A stretch of DNA of 64,000 nucleotides. It comes from an uncultured Pseudomonadota bacterium (GTDB lineage Bacteria; Pseudomonadota; Gammaproteobacteria; Steroidobacterales; Steroidobacteraceae). Each line of letters starts with the position of its first letter. The first letter of the stretch is position 1. Shown here piece after piece: positions 17,380 to 26,068 of the stretch. Under the pieces are notes generated by a model. That model did no database searches. It saw only the letters and a program-made list of their open reading frames with translations, and was not told the DNA's origin. Position numbers and translations under genes: made by a program. The stretch is taken from contig CAIRLC010000005.1 of NCBI GenBank assembly GCA_903879335.1, forward strand, positions 1 through 64,000, given 5' to 3'.

Positions 17380-17509
17380 CCTTGACCCGCCGCGTTGGTC
17401 TAGTTCTTGCAGCTCCAATGGTGGGTCTTTCGGATTGAGTATCCACATGTCCGCTGGTGACGCGCGAGGTAGATGGTCGTCGATGCACGCAGCCGTGTAC
17501 CCTCGCGCC

Positions 17510-18361
17510 ATGAATACACCGCAAGCCATGGCCTCAAGCCGCGATTCTGGCTGGACCGCTCGGCTGGAACTCGGCTTTGAGAGGCGCGCTGCGCGCACTG
17601 AATTGGTGCATCGACGTCATATCGGACCTCTGGTCGTGCAGAAGGCGCTGCATCCCGAGGGTGACTCGCCGTGTCATGCGATTGTTTTGCATCCCCCCTC
17701 TGGGTTGGTGGGCGGTGATAGCCTCGCCCTGGAGGTGACGGTCGCTGCAGGCGCAGCGGCGCTGCTCACGACACCGGGTGCCTCTAAGTGGTACAGATCA
17801 CTGGGAGCCACGGCCGACAGCACAACCGATTTACGAGTTGCCCCAGGTGCTGCGCTCGAGTATTTGCCACGCGAAGCGATCGTTTACGATGGCGCCGAGG
17901 CCCGTGCGGATTTGCGGATTGAGTTGTCCGGCGATGCGCGCTTGATGGCTTGGGATGTATGGTGTCTTGGCCGAACCCATGCGGGCGAGCGCTTCGACAC
18001 CGGTCGCCTCGAGACGCGAGTCTTGCTGCGTATCGAGGGTCGTGAGGTCTTGTACGAACGGGCGGTGATCGACGGCGGATCAGAATTATTGCGGCGCTCT
18101 GCCGCCTTGGCTGGGGCGCCCGTGTACGGCACCATGCTCTGCGTCGGTCCGCCGCCCGATGCCGCTGAGTTGGCTCTCTGCCGCGCGTTACCCGTGCGAG
18201 AGGGGCGAGGTGCGCTCACTGTGTTGCCCCGCGTACTGTGCGCGCGCTACCTCGGTCATTCGAGTGAGGCGGCACACGAGTGGTTTACCGCGCTTTGGTC
18301 GCGACTGCGGCCGATGATGTTGGGACGGGTCGCAGTGCCGCCGCGGATTTGGGCGGTCTAA
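17510..18361 (+). CDS. ureD: Urease accessory protein UreD (UreH)
   Basis: 283 residues from ATG 17510; the in-frame ATG at 17483 is an alternative, and the frame remains open further upstream without homology. Family blocks visible: GPLVVQKALHPEG, ILHPPSG-type HPPSGLVGGDSL, LTTPGASKWYRS and YLPREAIVYDGA. UreD binds urease apoprotein and, with UreF and UreG, forms the complex that delivers nickel. It is first in the urease operon; ureA follows after 20 bases. Confidence 0.9.
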   Translation: MNTPQAMASSRDSGWTARLELGFERRAARTELVHRRHIGPLVVQKALHPEGDSPCHAIVLHPPSGLVGGDSLALEVTVAAGAAALLTTPGASKWYRSLGATADSTTDLRVAPGAALEYLPREAIVYDGAEARADLRIELSGDARLMAWDVWCLGRTHAGERFDTGRLETRVLLRIEGREVLYERAVIDGGSELLRRSAALAGAPVYGTMLCVGPPPDAAELALCRALPVREGRGALTVLPRVLCARYLGHSSEAAHEWFTALWSRLRPMMLGRVAVPPRIWAV

Positions 18362-18381
18362 CGGAGTTGAGGTAATACGCG

Positions 18382-18684
18382 ATGGAAATGACTCCCCGTG
18401 AAAAAGATAAGTTACTGCTCTTTACAGCAGGGCTTCTGGCCGAGCGTCGTCGGGCACGTGGCCTCAAGCTCAATTATCCCGAGGCGATCGCGCTGATCAG
18501 CGCCGCGATTCTGGAGGGCGCGCGCGATGGGCAGACCGTCGCGCAACTGATGCATGTCGGTCGCACGATCTTGAGTCGTGCCGATGTAATGGATGGCGTC
18601 GCGGAGATGATTCCCGAAATTCAGATTGAAGCCACGTTTCCGGACGGCACCAAACTCGTGACCGTCCACGATCCGATCCTCTGA
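18382..18684 (+). CDS. ureA: Urease gamma subunit
   Basis: 100 residues, the standard length. It opens [20 protein letters not shown] and contains [23 protein letters not shown]-type family blocks (LNYPEA at about 31-36, EGARDG at about 46-51). It ends in [14 protein letters not shown]. It forms the (alpha-beta-gamma)3 cytoplasmic enzyme that hydrolyses urea to ammonia and carbamate. TTGAGG lies about 9 bases before the ATG. Confidence 0.97.
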   Translation: MEMTPREKDKLLLFTAGLLAERRRARGLKLNYPEAIALISAAILEGARDGQTVAQLMHVGRTILSRADVMDGVAEMIPEIQIEATFPDGTKLVTVHDPIL

Positions 18685-18694
18685 GGGGGCAGCC

Positions 18695-19000
18695 ATGAAG
18701 CCGGGTGAAATTGAGACGGTCGACGAAGATATCGAGTTGAACATGGGTCGCGCCACCGTGACGATCGAAGTCCAAAATCGTGGTGATCGGCCGATACAGG
18801 TGGGTTCGCACTACCACTTCGCTGAAACGAATCTCGCGCTCGCCTTTGAACGCGCGCAAGCGCGAGGCATGCGACTCGACATCGCTGCGGGTACCGCGGT
18901 TCGATTCGAGCCCGGGCAGACACGCACGGTGCGTCTGGTGGCCTACGGTGGCCTGCGTCGGGTGCATGGGTTTGCAGGCCGTATCGAGGGCGCACTCTAA
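18695..19000 (+). CDS. ureB: Urease beta subunit
   Basis: 101 residues with the beta-subunit pattern [26 protein letters not shown] and [16 protein letters not shown]. It packs over the flap that covers the alpha active site. A strong ribosome site (GAGGGGG) precedes it, 10 bases after ureA. Its stop overlaps the ureC start by one base (TAATG). Confidence 0.97.
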   Translation: MKPGEIETVDEDIELNMGRATVTIEVQNRGDRPIQVGSHYHFAETNLALAFERAQARGMRLDIAAGTAVRFEPGQTRTVRLVAYGGLRRVHGFAGRIEGAL

Positions 19001-20703
19001 TGTCGCTTCGAATTAGCCGGCAGGCCTATGCGGAAATGTATGGACCAACGACCGGCGATCGCATTCGTCTGGCGGACACGGCGCTATGGATTGAGATCGA
19101 AGCCGATCGTACGGTCTATGGCGAAGAAGTGAAATTTGGCGGCGGCAAGGTGATCCGCGATGGCATGGGGCAGAGTCAGCTGACTTCGGCATTCGTCGCC
19201 GATACCGTGATCACCAATGCCGTGATCTTGGATTACTGGGGCGTGATCAAAGCCGATATCGGCCTCAAGGATGGATATATCTGGCGGCTGGGCAAAGCCG
19301 GGAATCCAGATGTCCAAGACGGGGTTGATATCCCGATCGGCGCCGGCACGGAAATCATTGCGGGTGAAGGCATGATCGTCACGGCGGGTGGTGTAGACTC
19401 GCATATCCACTTTATCTGCCCGCAACAAATTGACGACGCGTTGGCGTCCGGCGTGACGACGATGCTCGGCGGCGGCACCGGGCCGGCCGCCGGGACCACG
19501 GCCACCACCTGTACGCCCGGCCCGTGGCACCTAGCCCGGATGCTGGGTGCGGCGGATGCATTTCCCATGAACTTAGGCTTCCTCGGCAAGGGCAACGGCA
19601 GCGCCGAGGCGCCGTTGATCGAGCAAGTCGAAGCGGGCGCGATCGGGCTTAAATTGCATGAGGATTGGGGCACGACGCCGAAGGCGATCGACACCTGTCT
19701 GCGGGTTGCCGACGCGACGGACGTGCAGGTCGCGATCCACACCGACACCCTGAATGAGTCGGGCTTCGTCGAGACGACCATTGATGCCATTGCGGGGCGC
19801 ACGATCCACACCTTCCACACGGAAGGGGCGGGTGGTGGGCATGCACCCGACATCATTCGGGCAGCAGCACTCCCGAATGTGTTGCCGAGCTCCACCAATC
19901 CAACGCGGCCGTACACGGTCAACACAGTGGACGAGCACCTCGACATGTTGATGGTTTGCCATCACTTAGACCCGGCGATTGCTGAAGATGTGGCGTTCGC
20001 CGAGTCCCGCATTCGACGCGAGACCATCGCAGCGGAGGACATCCTCCACGATCTCGGCGTGTTCTCCATGATGTCCTCCGATTCACAAGCCATGGGCCGT
20101 GTGGGTGAGGTCGTGATTCGCACGTGGCAGACCGCCCACAAAATGAAGCAGCAGCGCGGCAGCTTAGCCGGTGATACCGCACGCACTGATAATGCGCGGG
20201 CGAAGCGTTACATCGCGAAATACACCATTAATCCGGCGATTACCCACGGTATTGCGCACGTGGTCGGCTCGGTTGAACCGGGTAAGTTAGCGGATCTAGT
20301 CCTGTGGCGACCGGCGTTCTTTGGCGCAAAGCCGGCGATGGTGCTCAAAGGCGGCATGATTGCCTTGGCGCCGATGGGAGATCCCAATGCATCCATTCCG
20401 ACGCCACAGCCGGTCCACTACCGGCCGATGTTTGGCGCCTATGGCAAGGCCTTAACGACCTCCGTGACTTTTGTGTCAAAGGCTGCGCTTGAAAAGGGCA
20501 GCGTGGCGGAGCTTGGCTTGTCCAAGCCGCTGGTGGCGGTGTCGGGTACTCGTTCGGTGCGTAAAGCGGATATGGTTCATAACGACGCGACGCCTCACCT
20601 CGAGGTGGATCCAGAGACCTACGTGGTGCGCGCCGACGGCGTGTTGCTGGAATGTGAGCCGGCAGTCGAACTGCCACTCGCGCAACGTTATTTTCTATTC
20701 TGA
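19000..20703 (+). CDS. ureC: Urease alpha subunit (catalytic)
   Basis: 567 residues, full length. All nickel-centre residues are in place: His135 and His137 (DSHIHF), Lys218 to be carbamylated (GLKLHEDWG), His247 ([11 protein letters not shown]), His273 ([13 protein letters not shown]) and Asp361 ([10 protein letters not shown]), plus the catalytic His321/322 region (MVCHHLDP). The enzyme should be active if nickel is supplied. It overlaps ureE by one base (TGATG). Confidence 0.98.
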   Translation: MSLRISRQAYAEMYGPTTGDRIRLADTALWIEIEADRTVYGEEVKFGGGKVIRDGMGQSQLTSAFVADTVITNAVILDYWGVIKADIGLKDGYIWRLGKAGNPDVQDGVDIPIGAGTEIIAGEGMIVTAGGVDSHIHFICPQQIDDALASGVTTMLGGGTGPAAGTTATTCTPGPWHLARMLGAADAFPMNLGFLGKGNGSAEAPLIEQVEAGAIGLKLHEDWGTTPKAIDTCLRVADATDVQVAIHTDTLNESGFVETTIDAIAGRTIHTFHTEGAGGGHAPDIIRAAALPNVLPSSTNPTRPYTVNTVDEHLDMLMVCHHLDPAIAEDVAFAESRIRRETIAAEDILHDLGVFSMMSSDSQAMGRVGEVVIRTWQTAHKMKQQRGSLAGDTARTDNARAKRYIAKYTINPAITHGIAHVVGSVEPGKLADLVLWRPAFFGAKPAMVLKGGMIALAPMGDPNASIPTPQPVHYRPMFGAYGKALTTSVTFVSKAALEKGSVAELGLSKPLVAVSGTRSVRKADMVHNDATPHLEVDPETYVVRADGVLLECEPAVELPLAQRYFLF

Positions 20704-21203
20704 TGACCATCCCGATGCCTGAACGACTCATTGCGCGTGCGTCGGCTGAGTGTGTCCCGACTGCACAGTTGGTGGCCGCCTTTGAGCAGCGGGTCCGGAC
20801 GCGTCATGTCGCCAATTTGGAAGATGGGCGACCGATCGCCATTGTCGTGCCGCGCGGCAGTGTCATGCGCGGCGGCGAGTGCTGGGTGACCGAATCGGGT
20901 CTCGTCGTTGAAATCCGCGCGGCCGACGAATCCTTGCTTGAAGTTCGCTGCCAGGATGCGCTGTTGCTCGCGCGCGCCGCCTATCACCTCGGCAATCGGC
21001 ATGTGGCGGTCGAGATCGCGCCTGGGGTCGTGCGCATTTCAAACGACCCGGTCCTCGGTCGGATGCTGGAGGGGCTGGGCTTGAGTCCGCAGCCTATCGT
21101 CGGCCCATTTGAGCCCGAGGGTGGCGCCTATGGTCACGATCACGCCCATGCAGGTGGTGGGCATGCCCTCGCGCCCGTGATCCACGAGTATCGGCCGGGA
21201 TGA
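20703..21203 (+). CDS. ureE: Urease accessory nickel metallochaperone UreE
   Basis: 166 residues: an N-terminal substrate-like domain and a nickel-binding domain (ARAAYHLGNRHVAVEI at about 96-111, with the conserved HLGNRH), then a short His-rich tail, GHDHAHAGGGHALAPVIHEY. UreE hands nickel to UreG. The tail has five histidines in its main cluster, fewer than the Klebsiella tail. It overlaps ureF by 4 bases. Confidence 0.95.
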   Translation: MTIPMPERLIARASAECVPTAQLVAAFEQRVRTRHVANLEDGRPIAIVVPRGSVMRGGECWVTESGLVVEIRAADESLLEVRCQDALLLARAAYHLGNRHVAVEIAPGVVRISNDPVLGRMLEGLGLSPQPIVGPFEPEGGAYGHDHAHAGGGHALAPVIHEYRPG

Positions 21204-21883
21204 GCGCGCTGGCTGCACTCTTGCAGTTGTCGAGTGCGACGCTACCCGTCGGTGCCTACTCGTATTCGCAAGGTCTCGAGTCAGCGATAGAGGCGGGCTG
21301 GGTCAGCGATGAATCGAGCGCGCGGCAGTGGATTGAAACAGTGCTGAGTGAAGGCATTGCCCGTACCGAGGCGGTCATCGTCGCGCGGACCTTTGACGCT
21401 TTGGCGCAAGGATCGGTCGGTGACCTCGTCTTGATCAATGCGCGCTTTCTCGCCAGCCGGGAGACCCGTGAATTACTGGCTGAGACGCTCCAGATGGGCC
21501 GCTCCATGCGTCTATTAGTCGTATCGACTCCAGGGGTTGATGGCGCCGTGCGGCAGCAACTGGACGATCTCGAGGCTGATGAGGGGCTCGGTTATCCAAT
21601 CGCGTGGGCGGTCGCGGCGATGGCCCGCGGACTCGATACTGAGACGGCACTCCTCGGCTACCTATATGCGGCACTCGAAAATATCGTGCTCGCTGCGGTT
21701 AAAACGGTACCGCTGGGTCAAAGTGCGGGACAACGCCTGCTGACTGAGCTCGGGCAAGGCTTAGCGATGATGGTGAGCGTGGCGCGCGACTGTCCGCTCG
21801 ATGAACTGACAAACTTCTTACCTGGCCAAATCATGGCCTCAATGCAACATGAACACCAACACACACGACTCTTCCGTTCCTAA
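21200..21883 (+). CDS. ureF: Urease accessory protein UreF
   Basis: 227 residues, mostly helical, with UreF blocks [20 protein letters not shown] (about 7-26), [20 protein letters not shown] and a C-terminal [15 protein letters not shown]. It bridges UreD and UreG in the activation complex. It overlaps ureE by 4 bases and ureG by 35 bases, an unusually long but clean overlap. Confidence 0.95.
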   Translation: MSALAALLQLSSATLPVGAYSYSQGLESAIEAGWVSDESSARQWIETVLSEGIARTEAVIVARTFDALAQGSVGDLVLINARFLASRETRELLAETLQMGRSMRLLVVSTPGVDGAVRQQLDDLEADEGLGYPIAWAVAAMARGLDTETALLGYLYAALENIVLAAVKTVPLGQSAGQRLLTELGQGLAMMVSVARDCPLDELTNFLPGQIMASMQHEHQHTRLFRS

Positions 21884-22505
21884 AACCTATTCCAGCCCGT
21901 TGCGCGTCGGTATCGGCGGTCCGGTGGGCTCCGGTAAGACGGCGCTCACGCTGTCTCTATGCCGGGCGCTCCGCGATCGGCGCCGAATCGCCGTGGTGAC
22001 CAACGACATCTATACGGAAGAGGATGCACAGTTCCTCGTGCGCAACGAGGCTTTAGTCCCCGAGCGCATCATCGGCGTCGAAACGGGCGGCTGTCCGCAC
22101 ACCGCCATCCGAGAAGATGCCTCCATCAACCTGGAGGCGGTGGACCGATTGGCACGGCGCTTTGGCGACCTCGAGATCGTTTTTGTCGAGTCGGGCGGTG
22201 ACAACCTAGCGGCGACTTTCAGTCCAGAATTATCCGACTTCACGATTTACGTGATTGACGTTGCCGCCGGCGACAAAATTCCGCGCAAAGGTGGCCCGGG
22301 CATTACGCGTTCAGACCTTCTGGTGATCAACAAGATTGACCTCGCTCCCTATGTCGGTGCCTCGCTTGAGGTCATGGATCGGGATGCGAGGAAGATGCGC
22401 CCGACCCGTCCTTTCGTGTTCACGAATCTTAAAACAGGCTCGGGTCTAGACGAGATCATCCGGCGCATTGAAGAGCGCGCCGATATGGTTAGCATCAATG
22501 CCTGA
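21849..22505 (+). CDS. ureG: Urease accessory GTPase UreG
   Basis: 218 residues, a SIMIBI GTPase. P-loop GGPVGSGKT is at 23-31, the metal motif Cys-Pro-His at 82-84 ([13 protein letters not shown]), [15 protein letters not shown] in the switch region and NKIDLA near 160 for guanine specificity. It couples GTP hydrolysis to nickel insertion. It is last in the operon, and no nickel permease or UreJ gene follows. The gene converges on the ABC permease with 97 bases between the stops and no clear intrinsic terminator. Confidence 0.97.
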   Translation: MNTNTHDSSVPKTYSSPLRVGIGGPVGSGKTALTLSLCRALRDRRRIAVVTNDIYTEEDAQFLVRNEALVPERIIGVETGGCPHTAIREDASINLEAVDRLARRFGDLEIVFVESGGDNLAATFSPELSDFTIYVIDVAAGDKIPRKGGPGITRSDLLVINKIDLAPYVGASLEVMDRDARKMRPTRPFVFTNLKTGSGLDEIIRRIEERADMVSINA

Positions 22506-22602
22506 TGAACCGAATGGCCGCCCGATCGTCAACTTGGCTTGACTCCTTGAGGCGGCAACTTGAAGCGCCAATCGCCGCTAGACAGGACTTGCTCCAGGAT
22601 TT

Positions 22603-23778
22603 TTAACCCGACAGTGCTAGGCGCTCTGAGGTGTAGGCCCGTCGGGCTGCCACGTAGGTCAACGCGGCCAAGACGAGCGTGGACACGATCACTAAGAGTT
22701 CCGGAACTAAGCCGACCGTATCGCCGCGCAAGGCTCGCGTGATGACCAATTGCTGGCCAACCAGAGGGATCGCATACATCCACAGGGCCGTTTTAAACGG
22801 CAGTACGGTGACCAGCAATACCGGAACAACCGGGACAATTTGCAACAGACCGAGTTGGGTCTGAGCTTCGCGGAAGGTCTTGGCAAAGGCCGCCACGAAG
22901 GTCTGCAGCGAGGACACCATGAGTACGAGTGGCAGCATGACGGGGATCACGAGTCCGAGGAATCGTGATCCCAAATCAATTGACATACCGAGGTCGGCGG
23001 CAGGCATAAAGCGTCCGACGATCAGGAAGGCCACTAAGGACATGGCCACCGAGGTCCCTGCGAAGGCCGTCGTCGCCATCACCTTGCCGGCGAGAAACGA
23101 TGTTCGTCGTACGGGCGTGGCAAAGAGCGGCTCGAGTGATTGCCGCTCGCGTTCACCGGCTGTGGCATCGATCGCGAGGAACATGCCACCGATAAAGGTC
23201 GTGAGGATCAGCATATAAGGCAGCATGGCGAAGAGCATGGCGCCTTTGGATGAGGGCGTCGCTTGGTCCCGATCCGCGACCAGGAGCGGATTAGCCACCA
23301 TCGGCGCAATCCCACGCACCATGAGGCGCATCGCGCCAACTTGTCGGCTGTAAACTTCGAGCATGCCTTTTAGACGGCCAATTTGTGAGCCTGCTTCTTT
23401 GCGGGAGGAGTCGTAGTAGGCGTAGACGGTGGCGGCGCGCCCGGCTTGCCACTCTTCGGCGTAGTTGCTCGGAATGACGAGGGCCAGTTCAATGTCTTCA
23501 TCGCGAACCGCTTGCGCGGGGTCAGCGGGTGCGACGCTCACGGCGGCGCCGGCCGCTTTGAGTGCTGCGACGAGATTCGGCGCTCGCTCCGCGCCTTGGA
23601 TGGCGACAGGCAAGGGCTTCTCGGCCTTGTTCAATTCAGTGCTGACCACGACGCGGATCATCACGAGGAATAGCAGCGGGCCGAGCAAAGGGCCTACCAA
23701 TAGCGTATTCATGAGCGCGCGACGGTCGCGCAGACTCTCGCGCAGTTCTTTGCGAAAGACGACGAAGGCGGATCTCAT
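22603..23778 (-). CDS. ABC-2-type transporter permease, NatB-like
   Basis: 391 residues. An N-terminal helix (about 25-45) leads to a large extracytoplasmic domain (about 50-175), then five or six helices (about 195-375) with ERERQSLEPLFATPV, the ABC-2 coupling-helix signature. This layout fits NatB/YhaP-like permeases. The start overlaps the ATPase gene by 4 bases. It may export sodium, peptides or a toxic product; the substrate is not evident. Confidence 0.85.
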   Translation of the reverse strand: MRSAFVVFRKELRESLRDRRALMNTLLVGPLLGPLLFLVMIRVVVSTELNKAEKPLPVAIQGAERAPNLVAALKAAGAAVSVAPADPAQAVRDEDIELALVIPSNYAEEWQAGRAATVYAYYDSSRKEAGSQIGRLKGMLEVYSRQVGAMRLMVRGIAPMVANPLLVADRDQATPSSKGAMLFAMLPYMLILTTFIGGMFLAIDATAGERERQSLEPLFATPVRRTSFLAGKVMATTAFAGTSVAMSLVAFLIVGRFMPAADLGMSIDLGSRFLGLVIPVMLPLVLMVSSLQTFVAAFAKTFREAQTQLGLLQIVPVVPVLLVTVLPFKTALWMYAIPLVGQQLVITRALRGDTVGLVPELLVIVSTLVLAALTYVAARRAYTSERLALSG

Positions 23779-24506
23779 GGGCTCACCTCGCTCGGGCTGA
23801 TGAGGTGCATGAAGGCTTCCTCCAGCGCCGCTTCGCCGGTTTGTGCGCGCAGCTCATCGGGTGAGCCATTCGCGACGACGCGGCCATGCGCGATCACCAC
23901 GATGCGATCACACAACGCAGCCACCTCCTGCATCACGTGGGTCGAGAGCAAGACGCAGCGACCTTCCGCTTTCAGTTCGCGCAAGAACTCACGCAGGGCG
24001 CGGGTCGCTAAGACGTCGAGCCCGTTGGTGGGTTCATCGAGCACAACGTTGGCGGGTTCGTGGACCAGCGCGCGGGCGATGGCGGTCTTGACGCGTTCAC
24101 CTTGGCTAAAGCCGTCGGTGCGCCTTTGCGCAATATTGTGCATGCCGAGCCGCTCGATCAGACGGTCGATGCGTGCTCGTGCGGTGACTGGGTCTAGACC
24201 ATGGAGTTCTGCGTAGTACTCGATGTTTTCCCGCGCGCTGAGGCGACGGTAGAGACCTCGCGAGTCCGGCAGGACGCCCAAGTGACGGCGGACGGCCAGT
24301 GGGTCTGTCGCAGCATCAATCCCGTCGACCAATACCGAACCTGAGTCCGGGCGCACCAGGGTATACAGCATGCGCATCGTGGTGGTTTTCCCGGCACCAT
24401 TGGGGCCGAGCAAACCGGTGATTTCGCCATCGCGGGCGACGAACGACACATCGCGGACAGCCGCGACTTCACCATAGGACTTGCTGAGATGGCGCACTTC
24501 AATCAT
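23775..24506 (-). CDS. ABC transporter ATP-binding protein, NatA-like
   Basis: 243 residues from ATG 24506; a longer frame from 24563 runs into the neighbouring hydrolase gene and adds no homologous residues. Walker A GPNGAGKTT is near 34-42, Walker B VVLDEPTNGLD, and the H-loop is in LLSTHVMQEV. The signature is degenerate, FSQGERVK instead of LSGGQ, as often seen in NatA-type proteins. The start overlaps the hydrolase stop by 4 bases (ATGA), tying the exporter to two upstream peptidase-like genes. Confidence 0.9.
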   Translation of the reverse strand: MIEVRHLSKSYGEVAAVRDVSFVARDGEITGLLGPNGAGKTTTMRMLYTLVRPDSGSVLVDGIDAATDPLAVRRHLGVLPDSRGLYRRLSARENIEYYAELHGLDPVTARARIDRLIERLGMHNIAQRRTDGFSQGERVKTAIARALVHEPANVVLDEPTNGLDVLATRALREFLRELKAEGRCVLLSTHVMQEVAALCDRIVVIAHGRVVANGSPDELRAQTGEAALEEAFMHLISPSEVSP

Positions 24507-26029
24507 GGCGTCGCTCCCGCATAGCCGACAAAAAACGGCGTCGCCCGTTCGCGCGCGAGGCACTCTGCGTCCAAGTGCTCAAAGTCGAGGTGTTCAACGA
24601 AACGGGCCACGACGTCCGCCGCACACCCAATCCCCATCACCGAATGCCCCTGTCCGGGAAGCGTCAACACTCGCGCATGTTGCAGATGTCGCGCGATTTC
24701 TTCGGCATAGCGGGGCGGTGTCACAGGATCCCACTCGCCGCTGAGGAGCAAGGTGGGCACCGGCCCCGTCAAGGGATCATGAAACCCACCCGGCATGGAC
24801 CGGTGCGGCCAGTTCGCGCAGGCGGTCTGCGCCTCGAGTACAAATCCGGTGCCGAGCACGGTGTCGGCATCGTCAGCTTGAACACGGAGTAAGGGCGCAT
24901 CCTCGGTGCACAGCACGGACAACTCCATCGGACCGTCGAGTCGCGTCGACAGGTCGCTTTGCACGAGCAGCAGTTGACCCAATAAGGGGTCGTAGTGGCC
25001 GGCTTTCGCTTCATCAAGCGTCAGCGGTAACAGCGCTGTCGTGATCGGGCTATAGGCGTAGAAGCGCACGAGGCTCGCAAGCCCCGCTCTGGTTAAATGT
25101 TCGCGGCGCGAGCCATGGGTGACAGGGTCGGTGATGGTGACGTCGATCGGGTGGCCGTCCAGGCGCTGCAGCAGCGTCTGCAAAGTCGTATACGGATCGC
25201 CGAAACGGGCCTTGCACGCGCTGTCCGCCACGCAGGCCTTGAAGCGGGTCTGCAATGTGTTCTCCAGGTTGCGAGCGTGCTCTTGGCCCAAGGTAAGGGC
25301 GTTCGGCACCGGGCTGTCCAAGACCAACGCTCGGACTGCGGCCGGGTAATGGCGTGCATACACTTGCGCCACTCGAGTGCCGTAGGAGACACCGATGACC
25401 GTCAACTGCGGGTAACCGAGGCGACGGCGCACGTCCTCAATATCCGCCGTGGCATCATCAGTCGCGTAGTGGCGTGGGTCGGCCTGGCGGGCGACTTCGA
25501 CGGCACAAGCGCGGACTCGCGCCTCGGTCGACGGTTCCTTGCCGGGGCTGCATTCGAAGCCATTGGAGTGGCCGGTACCGCGCTGATCAATGAGTACGAC
25601 ATCGCGTGTTTTCAATAGCGGCGCAAACTGGTGGGCGACCAGCGGGTAGTCGGCAACGGCCGCACCTCCTGGTCCGCCATCCAAAAAGGTGACGGCGTCG
25701 CGGGCAGGGTGTTCAGCCGAGGACGGGACGATCGCGACGTTCAGATGTACCTGGCGGCCGTGTGGCTCCGCTCGATTTTCCGGGACATCAACCGTCGCGC
25801 AGTACGCGGCGACCGGCGGGAATGGCACGCTGGTCGCGGGCAAATCGCACTCGCGTAAACGCACGCCACCGCGCACCAGCACGCGCGGCTCAGTGACCGC
25901 GTGGTGGATGACCTTGGGGGCTGGCGCGCTGTGCGTCGCTGAGCCATAGCGCTGCCATAGCGCCCACGCGAGGATCAGCGCGACGACGACGAGGCGTAGG
26001 TTACGTCGGGTGTACATCGAAGCGAACAT
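24503..26029 (-). CDS. Alpha/beta hydrolase, S33/TAP-like peptidase, membrane-anchored
   Basis: 508 residues with an N-terminal hydrophobic segment (about 12-25) that serves as signal anchor. The oxyanion region DGGPGG (117-122), nucleophile elbow GVSYG (Ser215), an acid in LSGEWDPVTP and the His in GQGHSVMG complete the triad. DQRGTGHS (148-155) is typical of tripeptidyl/prolyl aminopeptidases with a TAP-like C-terminus. It is likely an exported exopeptidase for short peptides. 39 bases separate it from the S15 gene upstream. Confidence 0.85.
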   Translation of the reverse strand: MFASMYTRRNLRLVVVALILAWALWQRYGSATHSAPAPKVIHHAVTEPRVLVRGGVRLRECDLPATSVPFPPVAAYCATVDVPENRAEPHGRQVHLNVAIVPSSAEHPARDAVTFLDGGPGGAAVADYPLVAHQFAPLLKTRDVVLIDQRGTGHSNGFECSPGKEPSTEARVRACAVEVARQADPRHYATDDATADIEDVRRRLGYPQLTVIGVSYGTRVAQVYARHYPAAVRALVLDSPVPNALTLGQEHARNLENTLQTRFKACVADSACKARFGDPYTTLQTLLQRLDGHPIDVTITDPVTHGSRREHLTRAGLASLVRFYAYSPITTALLPLTLDEAKAGHYDPLLGQLLLVQSDLSTRLDGPMELSVLCTEDAPLLRVQADDADTVLGTGFVLEAQTACANWPHRSMPGGFHDPLTGPVPTLLLSGEWDPVTPPRYAEEIARHLQHARVLTLPGQGHSVMGIGCAADVVARFVEHLDFEHLDAECLARERATPFFVGYAGATP

Positions 26030-26068
26030 CGTCGTCCTCCCCAGTCGAACCTGTCGTTGCGCCTCAAC

